Below, piece after piece: positions 49,129 through 60,508 of a stretch of DNA of 64,000 nt. A program made the position numbers and the translations under genes. Where the stretch lies: contig CM051456.1 of the NCBI GenBank assembly GCA_028274465.1, positions 110,227,397 to 110,291,396 of the forward strand, written 5' to 3'. The notes beneath the pieces are model-generated. The model saw only the letters and a list, made by a program, of their open reading frames with translations, ran no database searches and had not been told where the DNA came from. How positions within the stretch are numbered: the stretch's first letter is position 1; every line of letters starts with the position of its first letter. This DNA is from Plantago ovata. Taxonomy: Eukaryota > Streptophyta > Magnoliopsida > Lamiales > Plantaginaceae.

Positions 49129-51327
49129 TTATAAATCCTGTAACAAAAGAGGATGATTATCAAATGAATCTTCTGCTGTCATGCTATCAAAATGCATACT
49201 TTCAGAAATAGTCGAGAAATCGTAATCTTCTGCGAGGTCGATCGTATAGAAATCTTTTTCTTCCTCCCCAGGTTTCACTCTCGAATCTTCTTTCATCATC
49301 TCAATCCGCTCCAATTCGATTGCTACTTCTCTCATCGTAGGCCTTCTCTTTCCATTCAAATGCAAACATCTTTTCGCAATCTCAGCTGCTGCGAAAACTG
49401 TTTCCTTCGTTGCTTCTTTCAGCACCCGTTCATCAAGAATGTCCAGTAAAACATTTTCATCCATTGAATGCAGGAAGTGTGTGGCCAAACTACGTCCCAC
49501 TTCTGCTCTAACGGAAGAGATTGCTTTTTCTCCGGTCAGAAGCTCGACCATCAGGACTCCAAAGCTGTAAACGTCACTCTTGTCCGTGAACTGGCTTGAC
49601 TGGAAGTACTCAGGATCCAAGTACCCGAACGTGCCTAATACACGAGTTGTCAGGTGAGTTTGATCGACTGAGACAGATCTTGAGGTTCCAAAATCGGCAA
49701 TTTTGGCACGATACTTATTGTCCAATAGTATGTTGGTTGACTTGATATCACGATGATAAACTGGAGTCGATGCAGACGAGTGGAGATAAGACAGTGCCCC
49801 TGCCACTTCTGTCGCGATTCTCAGGCGCATCTCCCATGATAACGGCAAGTCCTCGCCAGGATTATGGATCAGTTCAGAGAGTGTTCCATTAGGTATGAAC
49901 TCATATACCAAAATCGGAACCTCAGTTTCTAAACAACATCCCAACAACTTGACTATGTTTCGGTGGTTGATCTGAGACAGAATCACTACCTCGTTAATGA
50001 AATCTTCAAGATCATTCTCGTCTACCCTCTTCGACCTCTTGATTGCCACAATTCTTCCATCAGTTAACATGCCTTTATAGACTGTACCTTGCCCTCCGCC
50101 CCCTAATACACGGTTTTCGCTGTAATGATCAGTTGCCTTTTCCAACTCTCTGGAACCAAATAACTGTGTCTTCTCTACACGGTTTTCGCCTGAAGTCAAC
50201 TGCTGTTCCAACAATAAGCCTCCATTTCTCTTGAAGAACTTTTGGCTTCGATTCGCCTTGATTCTTCTCCTTATGACTCTGTAGCATCTCCAAGCCACAA
50301 CGAGCAAAAGAAGCGCCCCAAGTCCGCTTCCGACCCCAACAAGTATAACTTTCACCCTATTATCTGTAGAAGGATAGTCACAGCTGAAACCTCCAATCCT
50401 ATTAATACATGTATTGTTACCACAATGGTTTATTCCACTTCTACTACATTCATCTATATCAATGCATCCTCCATCTAAGTATGCATTTCCTTCGAAACCA
50501 CCCGAACAGAAGCACTGCCTGATCGAAGATCCATACTCGTATTCATCAAAGAAGAAGGCATGGTCCCTTTCCATGTATGTACTACGATATTGACAGTCAC
50601 TATTAATAGAATATGATACCGATTCAAACTCCCAATCAAGCACCACAGGTACATATTGAAAAGCTGGATCAAATGGATTCAATAAATCATCCAGTAATCC
50701 GCTGTACGTCCTGTACTCGTGATCAAGCCAAGTCCTGTCAGCAACAAATGCGTAACCACAGGTTGTTCTATTGCTGACTGGATTGATCATCTGGTAGGTA
50801 TAGCGCATCGCCTGGAAGCTTGGTGGAACGACCGTTTGGCAGCAGTTAAGACCATTGCAGCTAGTGTCAGTTGTATTCTGTTCGCACATGGCCGTGCACC
50901 CTCCAATGGTGGCTGTTGAATTAGGCCTCAGCCAGACTGAATTTCTGCAACCCAAGTTAATGAATGTGTTATAATGCGGAGATATGGTGAAGGGACTGCC
51001 AATAATCGATTCACCTAAAGATGTCGTTTCTTCATCTGAGCAGTTCATTGGATACACTGGCAGGTTCACTATAAGTGCACCGCGAACAGAGATCCTTAGT
51101 ACTTCCATATTGATGCTGGTTAAGAACGGTAACTGGGGACCGCTGGTGGAGTTTTGACAAGTGACCGTGTATGATGAGTTCGCACTGCAGCTGGAACCGA
51201 TGCCAAAGGGGTACGGAATTGTAACATTCCCGCACAATTCTGGACAACCAGGCAAAGATATGGATGCTGATGCACTGTCAAGAAGCCATAGGAAGAAAAT
51301 AGCTTGCCACACTAGACAGAACCTCAT
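49129..51327 (-). CDS. wall-associated receptor kinase (WAK)
   Basis: A 732-aa plasma-membrane receptor kinase that would bind cell-wall pectin and signal through a cytoplasmic Ser/Thr kinase. Signal peptide 1-22; GUB_WAK galacturonan-binding domain from CPELCGNVTIPYPFGIG (28-44), many Cys and N-glycosylation sites; calcium-type EGF domain at about 288-316 (CIDIDECS to GGFSC); membrane helix at about 325-347; kinase at about 405-680 with [11 protein letters not shown] (409-419), ATP Lys430 in VAIKRSK, HRD 525-527, DFG 545-547 and DPEYF. It is an RD kinase. The tail is acidic ([18 protein letters not shown]). Unusually, the whole protein is one uninterrupted exon, whereas WAK genes normally have introns near the EGF region. 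The promoter and 3' flank are shared with the pseudogene at 21.5-23.2 kb. Confidence 0.93.
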   Translation of the reverse strand: MRFCLVWQAIFFLWLLDSASASISLPGCPELCGNVTIPYPFGIGSSCSANSSYTVTCQNSTSGPQLPFLTSINMEVLRISVRGALIVNLPVYPMNCSDEETTSLGESIIGSPFTISPHYNTFINLGCRNSVWLRPNSTATIGGCTAMCEQNTTDTSCNGLNCCQTVVPPSFQAMRYTYQMINPVSNRTTCGYAFVADRTWLDHEYRTYSGLLDDLLNPFDPAFQYVPVVLDWEFESVSYSINSDCQYRSTYMERDHAFFFDEYEYGSSIRQCFCSGGFEGNAYLDGGCIDIDECSRSGINHCGNNTCINRIGGFSCDYPSTDNRVKVILVGVGSGLGALLLLVVAWRCYRVIRRRIKANRSQKFFKRNGGLLLEQQLTSGENRVEKTQLFGSRELEKATDHYSENRVLGGGGQGTVYKGMLTDGRIVAIKRSKRVDENDLEDFINEVVILSQINHRNIVKLLGCCLETEVPILVYEFIPNGTLSELIHNPGEDLPLSWEMRLRIATEVAGALSYLHSSASTPVYHRDIKSTNILLDNKYRAKIADFGTSRSVSVDQTHLTTRVLGTFGYLDPEYFQSSQFTDKSDVYSFGVLMVELLTGEKAISSVRAEVGRSLATHFLHSMDENVLLDILDERVLKEATKETVFAAAEIAKRCLHLNGKRRPTMREVAIELERIEMMKEDSRVKPGEEEKDFYTIDLAEDYDFSTISESMHFDSMTAEDSFDNHPLLLQDL

Positions 51328-52897
51328 GGTTTCCCAACTTCTTTTTTCTTCTTTTTACCTGAAAAAAGCATGCTTTATATGTTACAAGAAGGCCATTTCT
51401 GAGTTATAGTATGATGACAAAGAACGTTCTGTACCTTTTTCTGGTAGCTTGGTGGATTTTGTGTTGTAATATGGTTACAGTTAGATGGTTAACTTATAGA
51501 AAAATGATTAGACATGCAAGTACAAGTCAGAGATTTGGGCATTTTTAAGTTCTGTGCATCATTTTCGACTGCTACTTTTCAACAGAAAAATATAGTATTG
51601 ATAAAAATCTAAGAATTGGTCCTTAATATTGACTATAATCTGAGCTTACTCAGAGAAAGTTCCTAATGTTGAAAAAATAGATATATTTTTTCTTGGAAAT
51701 TTTGACTAGTACTCAGAGAAATGGACGTCTACATACATATAAATTACATTACATTTCAAGGAGATATTAGTGGGCATAGGTTTTCCATGTGTTAAACTAA
51801 TGATCAGAATATGAATCTTACTGTTACTGGAGAGAAACAAAACACTTTCCATTGAAGAACTGAACGATAACATAATAATTTCAGAAGAACAGAGTTGAGT
51901 TGAAGCTAGGGCTTCGAGCTTAAACAGAGAGAATTCAGCTTGATACCAAATAATCATTACAACTGAAGCTCGACTAATCTAAATACTACTGCGGCGAGTG
52001 TTTCCCCTCTCTCAATTGATCTATTCCTATTGAGACAAGCTACAAATAGCTATGATCTTATCCGCTTGCTCTGTTTCGGTCAGTTAGTCATGACTGTTTT
52101 CAGAAAACTTAGATTTTATACGTGGTTCTCACATTATTTATATACACCTATGACCTGACCATGAAAGCCCGAACCATTTACAATTTCACACGTTTGGCGT
52201 CATTAAGAACCGGGCTATAATGGGCTATTTTAATGATGATTGGACCTGGCACAACCTTAATCCCATATGATTAGGGATGAGCATCTGTCCAAACCAAGAT
52301 TGGCCCGAAATGGATCGAATTGTTGGGGTCCAGATCAAACAGGTGCGGGTGTTTAAAAATATTCTATGGAAATTTTCAAAAGGTTAGTTGATTGATAATC
52401 ACTTTATTAGACTTCATTCAGCTTAATAGTTATTGATCACCTTATTATTCATTTCTTTTACCAAATAAACAAGTGAAAAACAGAGCACTTATCTCCAAGT
52501 GAAGTGCTCAAACCTTAAACATTTGATCATGATAATATATCTCTAATCTTGGAACATGAGTTCCATTGCATGTCCACGAATAAACTAAATGGTATATATA
52601 GAGTCGATGTAATCATATTGAACAAACAAATCTAAAAAATCATGACCAACGGAGGTCATGAGCCGAAGGCAAGAACAAGAAGAAAGCCAAAGTTTGATCA
52701 ACTTAGTATTAACATAGTGTAAGCTAATTAGCTAAAGAAGATTTCTAAAGACTTTCCTTCAGCCAACAACTAGCCACCATCATCAAATACCTGCCTTTGC
52801 TCGGTCCAAAAGAACTCTAGTCGCAGGTTAGGCCTTGAGGTCCCACTAGTCGGTCAGAGGGAACAACAATGACGACACGTGTCAAGATGGTACAAAT
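51328..52897. other. WAK promoter region and intergenic DNA
   Basis: The portion to about 52110 is duplicated upstream of the WAK pseudogene (23190-23950). Beyond that, AT-rich sequence with no gene. No unambiguous TATA box was identified. Confidence 0.4.
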
Positions 52898-53276
52898 CTA
52901 TGTTATGAAACCCAGACCCGATGTTAAACCGTAAAATCATCTCGGATGGGTCAACCCAGATTGAACCGGGTCAACTCGGAAGGTTGACCCGGATGATGTA
53001 ATAAATATATATTTATTTTTATATCAAAAGTAAATAAATCTACTTTTCACAAAAAAATTATCATGCATATATACCAAATAAATAAAGTAAATTTATTACA
53101 TATATAAAATAATAAGTGAAAAAAAGTTTTAAAAAAATCAAATAAAAAAACATTCTTTTTTATCATTTTATATTTTTGGCCTAAGACCCAGGTTGACCCG
53201 GAGTTAAACCAGCAAAACCTCGAAAAAACTCCGGGTCCGGGTCAACCCGGGTTGACCCGCCGGGTTTGAAAACAGA
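52898..53276. mobile_element. hAT-type MITE
   Basis: 379 bp with imperfect terminal inverted repeats: TATGTTATGAAACCC at the left, and GGGTTTGAAAACAGA at the right (reverse complement TCTGTTTTCAAACCC). GTACAAAT flanks both ends (52890-52897 and 53278-53285). Subterminal regions are rich in GGGTCAACCCGG / CCGGGTTGACCC words in both orientations, and the centre is AT-rich. There is no coding capacity. The 8-bp duplication indicates the hAT superfamily. Confidence 0.82.
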
Positions 53277-53285
53277 GGTACAAAT

Positions 53286-56009
53286 GCTACAAGCTTCTGA
53301 GTTTTCCCTATTAGAATCCGAGAGCGCGATCAAATCTCTAGCTCCGGGCACTATCATCAAGGTTAAACAAAACGAGTAAAGGAAAGTGTAAATTAATAGT
53401 AAATGTCACGGGTCTTTTCATTGAAAAGATTGTATTTTAATTGAAGATATGAAGTATGTTAATTAAGAGAATAGAAATGAATATATTTGTATAATCATTG
53501 ATGAAATGATGAAATGAAATTGCGGATGAGGATGATTGGTAAGTGGTGACTGTGTAGTTACTGATTAGAATAGTTAAACGCGGACGTTGTAGTGGTGACA
53601 TTAGATATTGGCAGGCAATTTCCATTGTCCACGAAAGATACTTTATGTATTTATTTTTATTTTTCAGCATCAATTCTGAATTAATGCCGCGTAATCTTTG
53701 TCAAACGACCAAGATACCTTAATACAGTCCACAACTGCATGCCCTTGTTGTGTCCTTTACCCGACAATTACATAAATAAAGAACCCAGCTATTATATTTC
53801 TTCCCATGTGATATATGAGTAATTTAGCTTGTGTTAGTTTCATTTGAAAGTATTTAAATTGAGTTGAAAACTTGAAATTATATTTATATATAGTATAAAG
53901 AATAATTAAGTAAGTTTAAATTGAAGTAAATTCATTTGAGCCGCGTGTTTCTTCATATAAAAAAGAGTATTAATTTGTATCCAATAAATTAGTTGACCAA
54001 AATAGTCAAGTTACATATCATCGGAATCCTAGAAACATAGAATAAATTTATTACTAGAATACTAAAATTAAATCTCTAACTAATATTTAACACAATTTTT
54101 GTCTAGTCTTTTATATGTGAAGATAACTCAAATTTGGGACGAAAGCGAGCCGAGAATATTCTACATGTCGGGTTCTGATTGAGTTTAGTATAAAATGCAA
54201 TTTAATTTGCGAGTAATATTTTTAGACGCCTTGGACAAGATTTCGTTTAAATGTTCTCTTTTTTTTTTTAAGTACTTTACTTCTCATTTCATCTAGTGTG
54301 TATAACTTAAAAAATTAGTCTTATTTACCGTATTTCTCTATCTTTGGAAGTGGATATGTATCATCTTTCTAGAGCTTATTTACCGTATTTCTCTATATTT
54401 GAGCTTATAAATAATTTCACGGTTTTTACTAGTAGTTCTTAAAGATTGAGAAGATACATGCCGAAAATCAAATCCATATTCCTCCACATTCTGATCGGTG
54501 GAGCCGTTCACTCTTAATCACCTACCAGATCGGTATAACCTGTAAAAGATGCAACAACTAACAACTTTATATTATTATATAATACAAGTTCTAAAACTCG
54601 ATCAAAGTCCCTCACTTCCACTTTCCAATGCCCAAAAAGCTATGCATTCCGTGTGAACTTGGGCAAAACCCATACCTGTTTATTCTCCATACCGGCTAAA
54701 AATTAAAAGAACAAAATGGTTTGTAATGTTAGGCCCATTTCCTTATGCCCAGAACCTACCCTTCTATACTCCTATGACCTGCTGCCCGTTACTGTTTTCT
54801 GATAAGTATATTGGAAGTATTGAATGAAGTGTAGAAGGAGATAACAAATATGCAGAAGGATTAGAGTGCAAAGAATTCATAAGTGTTGGGGCCAAAGTGA
54901 AAAGGTGCCAATGAAAGAAAGGATGGAAAGATAAATAAAGAGGAAGTGTTGGTGAATCATATTGAGACACGACAGACCGAATCTAGCGACCGAACTCGTG
55001 AGACGAACTGAAGAGGAAGGAGGCGAACCAAGAGAAACCAAATACGGCTTAAGGCGTGAAGGAACACAAATGAAGAAAGATGACGATGCACATAATCAAA
55101 ACTGTACCAACAAGAAGTACAAACATGAAACATGGCGTCTTTGTACCTCTGTTCTCCAGGCCGTTGGATGAGATGATTGATCAACATATAATGAAGTGAT
55201 TTTAGGGCTTTGTCAGCACAATCGTAAAAGATAATGTGTATCCTTTTAATTTGAGAATCCTTGAGCAAGAAATAATACATTTTAGGTGTATAAATATGTA
55301 ATAACATAGGTGGTAGTTTGTAAGTTTTTAGCACAATTTTAAAGCAATACAAAGAAAATCCTTATGCCATTCCTTCATTCATGTATGAACTGAACACTCG
55401 GTTTTTAACAAAGTAGAAGAAACATTTTATTTATAATTATATGGTGGTTACATCATAAGTTATAGCTTCCTCCCATTTCCATAGGAAACGTTCATGCGTT
55501 AGGTCATTAGCTCCTACTACTAGAGTTCTAATTGCCCTTCACTGTTGGTATATTTTGTATTTAAACCTATTTTATATATTTCTAATGTTGTAATATATGT
55601 TGAAAAACGTAAATAATGTTATAATAATAATGTATGTTCATCTTTTTAACACGTGAAAACCTCTAATTTTTCTGCCCCAGTTTCGCATTAATTAGTTAAT
55701 CAATCACCATCAATATACACTGGATTTACAGTTTTATTTCGTAGAAGGGTTAATTTCAGTAGCTTGAAAAAGAAGAGAGGAAAAAAAGAAGGTATCCGAA
55801 TGAGAAAATGGTCGCTTTGCCCTTAACAAGGAAAGTGGAAACTACTACCTGGCGCCAAACCGACTTTTCACACGCAGAAACTGTGGGAAAGTAGCGTTGA
55901 ATTAAATAATTAGCGAAACGAGTCAAGTGGTCAACTCGTTTTTCTTTCCCTGAATTAATCTGAATTTTCAAATTCATTCACGTGTTTAGCTAACTCCTCT
56001 TCTCCTCCG
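53286..56009. other. intergenic, nothing recognised
   Basis: About 2.7 kb without a supported gene. AGAGCTTATTTACCGTATTT and TCTTATTTACCGTATTT at about 54320-54400 form a short direct duplication (each followed by CTCTAT). Open frames at 54764-54970, 54957-55352 and 55756-55977 show no domain, no family resemblance and biased composition. Confidence 0.35.
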
Positions 56010-56016
56010 TATAAAA
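56010..56016 (+). promoter_or_regulatory. candidate TATA box of the PADRE/DUF4228 gene
   Basis: TATAAAA about 123 bp upstream of the ATG at 56139. An expected start near 56040 gives a leader of about 100 nt. Confidence 0.6.
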
Positions 56017-56138
56017 CTTCTCTTGAACACTTAACTTGCAGTCTCAAGTCTCAACAGAAAAATTCAAATTAGCAACATCCAATTAACAGCAGGCAGCTCA
56101 ATTGCTTAATTATCTTCCTCAACAAAACAAATCAATCC

Positions 56139-56687
56139 ATGGGAAATTACATGTCCTGCACATTCATAGGCATATCTCCCCTGCTAAGCAGCCCCAAGTC
56201 CGCCAGAGTCATCCTCCCCTGCGGCCAAATTCGCCAGTTCCGGCAACCAGTTAAAGCGGCGGACCTAATGCTCGAGTCGCCAAATTACTTCCTCGTCAAC
56301 TCCAAATCTCTACACATCGGCCGCAGATTCTCCGCCCTTTCTGCTGACGAGGATCTAGAATTCGGAAACCTCTACGTTATGCTTCCGATGCGGAGGCTCA
56401 GTTCGGTTGTTACGGCTGCTGATGCCGCGGTTTTCCTTATGGCGGCTAATTCGGCGCCAAAGCGGATTTCCGGCGGTGCGGCGGTGAAAGTTTCGCCGGA
56501 GGCGGTGGAGCAGGTGGCGGTGGAGGATTTAGGACGGTCTAGATCGGGTTTGGAAGGTGTGGATGAGTATAAGTACAGGTTAGCTTCGTGTAGGTCTAGA
56601 AACCTGGTTTGGAGACGATCACTGAGGAGCCATTTCGTGCTTAATTTTCAGAAATTAATGATCCAGAATTCAATACATACAGAGTAG
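56139..56687 (+). CDS. PADRE (DUF4228) domain protein
   Basis: A 182-aa, single-exon plant protein of the PADRE/DUF4228 family, whose genes are often induced by pathogens, cold or abscisic acid; the molecular role is not established. The start MGNYMSC has Gly2 and a Cys, fitting N-myristoylation and palmitoylation. The diagnostic pattern follows: KSARVILPCGQIRQF, PVKAADLMLESPNYFLVNS, HIGRRFSALSADEDLEFGNLYVMLPM and SSVVTAADAAV. The second half is Ala/Val/Arg-rich and variable, as in the family. Coding GC content is high compared with the surroundings. The frame is intact. Confidence 0.88.
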   Translation: MGNYMSCTFIGISPLLSSPKSARVILPCGQIRQFRQPVKAADLMLESPNYFLVNSKSLHIGRRFSALSADEDLEFGNLYVMLPMRRLSSVVTAADAAVFLMAANSAPKRISGGAAVKVSPEAVEQVAVEDLGRSRSGLEGVDEYKYRLASCRSRNLVWRRSLRSHFVLNFQKLMIQNSIHTE

Positions 56688-57844
56688 ATAGATATTTTAT
56701 CATTTTTGTTTGTTGAGTTTTCATTGATTGGAAACAAACAGGTTTTAGATTAGAAAAATTACTAGAAGAAACTCTTCATGTGATTAATTAGGTACAGAAC
56801 AGTGTGTTTGTGGAAATACTACAATACTTCTTGGTTCATTCGCAGCAGGACTAATGATCTTGGATATATTTTGTTAAATTCAGATTATTATTTGTATTAT
56901 TACTAAATTGAGTTGAATGTTCTGGATTATTGAAAGTTCAATCACTCTTTATTGACTGTTCTCACCGAGGGACGTTCAATGTCTATACTTGCAATCGGCT
57001 AAGACTTGTTGAAACAATAGGACTTACATATACAGGGAAATTTCGATGTTGTAGGTATACAAAATTACTTTTACTCTTCAATGTTCATGTATGATAGTTT
57101 TTTTGGTGGGACCAGTGCCACGGTTATGGAAGGAAGTAGAACACTCTTCTCACAAAGTACTGAGAAAAGCCATATACAGATAAGGATCTGAGAGGTCTGT
57201 GTGAGATGTTGAGCGCCTTATACTGCCCTTAAAATGTGTGCTTGTAAAAAAAATAAGAAAAAGAAAAAGATCTCCAAAGTCCAAACTATTCTCAAATGTG
57301 TGCTTGTTCGAATAATAGTGGATAACCTAAAATTCATTTATACTTCAACTTATTTGTGCAGAGGTAATAATTTCAGACAAAAATCAACTAAACTGGGTAT
57401 ATTAATGTCAAAATTAAAATTTAAAGAGTTCATGTCTATTTTGAATTTTATTTTTAAGTTTTAGCTCTAACTACTCGAATTTTACAAATAGCTTACCGGT
57501 TGAAAACCGATAAACAATTTGCTTTTTGTTTTATTTAGTTATAGTGCAACTATTAGTGAAGGCACACTTAATTAGTAAGGTTATGTTCCTTTCGTTTAAT
57601 TAAAAAAAGTTAAACTAAACTGATATTAACTAAATTTAGTGGATGACAATTTATTTGTAATATAAAACAAACAACTAAGGCAGATTCGATTGCAAGAATG
57701 ATCTCTTCCATTTAATGCTAAGAGATTGTCCCCCCTCACAATACCATCCATTGATAGTGAAGTTGTTGGGAAAAAATTAGACATTGGACTGCATGGCTTC
57801 TGACTTATATGTAGGGAGAGTACGACTTATCCGAAGTGTGCTAT
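56688..57844. other. 3' flank of the PADRE/DUF4228 gene, intergenic
   Basis: AT-rich DNA without a supported gene. An A/K-rich open frame at 57234-57464 is low complexity. Confidence 0.35.
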
Positions 57845-58699
57845 ACGCTATCCAAAATTACTGAAGCCAGTTGTTCTTCTTTCCCAAGAAGGTTCTGCAA
57901 ACTATTGAAACTATCTGCAGATAGTATATCTATGGGCTGGAGAGGTTGGTAGTAACATAAGAGCACCAATGGCCCTGGGATGATTTATGTAGATCCAGAA
58001 CTGAAGGAGGCCTCAATTTGGTATATTTGCACTTTTGCAGTCCTAGAATAAAGCTTGTATGTTGAAGCTTTGTGGGCTATACACAAGAAGACTGGCAAGG
58101 TATGGATCCATGCTTACTATATGAAAATTGAGTCTAATATAGCAATTCCAACATATATATGCTTCCAGTTTCTTGAGAAAACTATTGAAGTGTAGGAATT
58201 TAGTTATACAAAATCAGGGTTGGAAACAGTTTTATCAATGAGTATAATTAAATTTTCTATGAAGAAAGCCTATATGTAGTAGTGTAGACCTCCCATTCCT
58301 TCTGTCTCATGGAAGGAATTCTTAATAATGTAACAACCCCTAGAGAAAAGTTTATTTTCTGGATGGCTTTAAGAAACAGTTTTGCAAGCAAAGACAGATT
58401 GGTGCAATTTAAAATTGATGTTGATCAGATCTGTGTTTTCTGTGAGCAAGCAATTGAAGACATTAATTGCTTATTCTTTGTATGCCATTGTGGATGGCTG
58501 GAAAGAATTTCTAGATTGGATAGGACAGCCAAGGTGTGTGCGAGCATGGAAAAGAGTTGCTAAGTGCTAACCAGACAAAAGTAAGGGCAGAAATGCTTGT
58601 CCTAGAGTACTCAAAATGTTTGTCACCGAGTATGTTTATGCAATGTATATGGATCTAGAGCAACCTATGTTCCAAAATACGAGAAACACTGCAATAACT

Positions 58700-58830
58700 A
58701 ACTAGGGTGTCTTCGTCTAAACTGAATGGATCTGAATCTTAACTGAACTTAATGCATCTGAACTGATATGAACTGAAGTGATCTGAACTGAACTTAAAAT
58801 AATCAATATTCAGATGAAAAGAACATAGCC
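58700..58830. repeat. CTGAACTGAACTT-type dispersed repeat
   Basis: Repeated words such as GATCTGAACTGAACTTA, ATGAACTGAAGTGATCTG and AATATTCAGATGAAAAGAAC. A related stretch occurs at about 2020-2115 (ATCTGAACTGAACTTA, AATTTTCAGATGAAAATAAC). The two copies share the order of these blocks. Confidence 0.5.
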
Positions 58831-59084
58831 TTATCCATCCTAAGTTAACTTCTCTTTATAATCAGTTAAACCTTTATCCTTTCGTGTAATTAATTATTGC
58901 GGTATAATAGTTTTGATGTAATCTGGCGATATATTTAATTGAATAATTGGAATAAATTATCTTTGTTTCAAAAATAACTAATCAAATCTAAATTGAACCG
59001 CATTGAAATTAATGAATTTGAATCGAACTAATTTAATTTAAAGTGAAAATATTTTTTCAAATGAAAGTAAAGATATCGCGTCAA

Positions 59085-59250
59085 GCCTGGAAGGGTTAGA
59101 TCAGTTGGTTAAATAGAGGACTACAAATTCAAATCTCATGGGAATTTGCAAGTTATTACATGAGCCCGTGAGATTTACCAATTGCGCACCTGAACGAGGT
59201 CAGGGGATTCCCAAGCTTGTTAGAAAGGGAAAGAAGAAAAACAGAGTCAA
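59085..59250 (+). mobile_element. possible SINE with tRNA-like head
   Basis: GGGTTAGATCAGTTGGTTAA resembles a tRNA D-arm/box A (one mismatch to TRGYNNARNNGG), and AATTCAAATCTC, about 30 nt downstream, resembles box B (GWTCRANNC with one mismatch). It is followed by CATGAGCCCGTGAGATTTACC. It sits inside the LINE remnant. No clear flanking duplication was found, so this is tentative. Confidence 0.4.
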
Positions 59251-59636
59251 TTACTCTTCAATCACCAACAATCAATGCGGCAGAGACATAGGCTTTACTC
59301 TTGGGCTTGCAATTAGCCTGGGAACGCAGATATCCAAAGGTAGTAATTGAAGTTGATTCCTTACTTCTTTACAAGATGGTTACTGAAGAAATTGCTTGTG
59401 ATAATGATAAAAGGAGAAGATCCAGCAATGCAAGATCTTATCCATCAGCCATGGCAGACTGAGTTCAGATGGGTGAATAGATCAGCAAACTCTTGTGCTG
59501 ATAAAATGTCTAGATTAGACGATGTTTTTAGTGGAGAAAGTTTTCTTAGGGAAACTATACCTCCTTCACTAGTACCCTTCGTGGAGTTTGAGAGAGTCTA
59601 AATGATTGTATGTCTTTCTTTACCAAAAAAAAAAAA

Positions 59637-60508
59637 CCCTATATTTGAAGTCAATAGTACCACAATCAAAATCCATAATAACTGGACACATACAAGCTCA
59701 AGATTGCTAACAGCAATCAAATTAAACATAAACAGTTAAACAACGTGGACTTGTATTCCATTGCCTCCCATAAATTAACAAAGATCAAATCATATTGGAT
59801 ATGCCAATTTCCTCGACAAATAGCCACTGGTAGCTATCAACTGGCAGAACATGTGTCAAAAGAGTTATTAGAAGTGTTTCCCGAGTTACCTGCTACGGCA
59901 TGATTAACAATCATGTATCCACCTCACTTAAATCTAAAGGGAATCTAATTTACAGTGTATGAGTGATGACCATAATCAACCATTTTCTGTATCTTTCTTG
60001 AGTTCATCTCTGCTGATCTAGGTTCAAAATCATTTGCACCACTGATAAAGTGCACAGATACTGCATTTTCTGTTACTGGACAAACATTACAAAAATGTGA
60101 TATGAACCCAGAAGGCCTAGAACATATACATATTGCTATGCATCTGATTAGCACACTTTTGCACCATTAGAGTTGCATCACACATTCAGATACTGATATA
60201 CACATCGAAACATTTATTGAATTCTGGAGTTCCAAGTTCCAGTACAGTAATAATCCGTGGTCTTGTCATAAAAGAAAAACAAAACATGGAGGGAAAAGGT
60301 GAACCGCTCCAGTCAGAGATTCTTATACAAGCATGATGGGGGGAAAATAAATAAAATGTCTTACAGCAGCACTTATCTTTACGAAAAAAAGAATAGGATA
60401 GGTACTCTCTATTGTACAAGGCATAATTTATGTTTATTTATATCACCAGAAAAAAAATATATCTCAGATAGAATTTGCAATGGCGTGGCAACATCTCAAT
60501 GTGTCACC
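59637..60508. other. 3' flank of the V-ATPase subunit C gene
   Basis: Contains the probable 3' untranslated region of the minus-strand VHA-C gene; nothing else recognised. Confidence 0.4.

Larger units (their letters stand above)
57845..59636 (+). mobile_element. degenerate LINE 3' half with short poly(A) tail
   Basis: Remnant of an L1-type LINE. Near 57880-58030, pieces of the region after the reverse transcriptase are recognisable (FFPKKVL-like frame, then a GGLNLVYLHF motif). At 58290-58510 is the zf-RVT region (VSWKEFLNNVTTPREKFIFWMALRNS, ICVFCEQ, CLFFVCHCGW). At 59270-59360 is the RNase H Glu/Asp part (AAET, ALLLGLQLAW, VIEVDSLLL), and then in another frame FRWVNRSANSCADKMSRL. It ends with a run of A at 59623-59636. 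Multiple stops and frameshifts are present. The middle part (about 58580-59250) is foreign and includes a tRNA-like sequence. Confidence 0.75.

Noticed and set aside
54764..55977. Several open frames of 68-131 aa between the hAT MITE and the PADRE gene
   Set aside because: No family resemblance, no coding-type composition, and overlapping frames on opposite strands.
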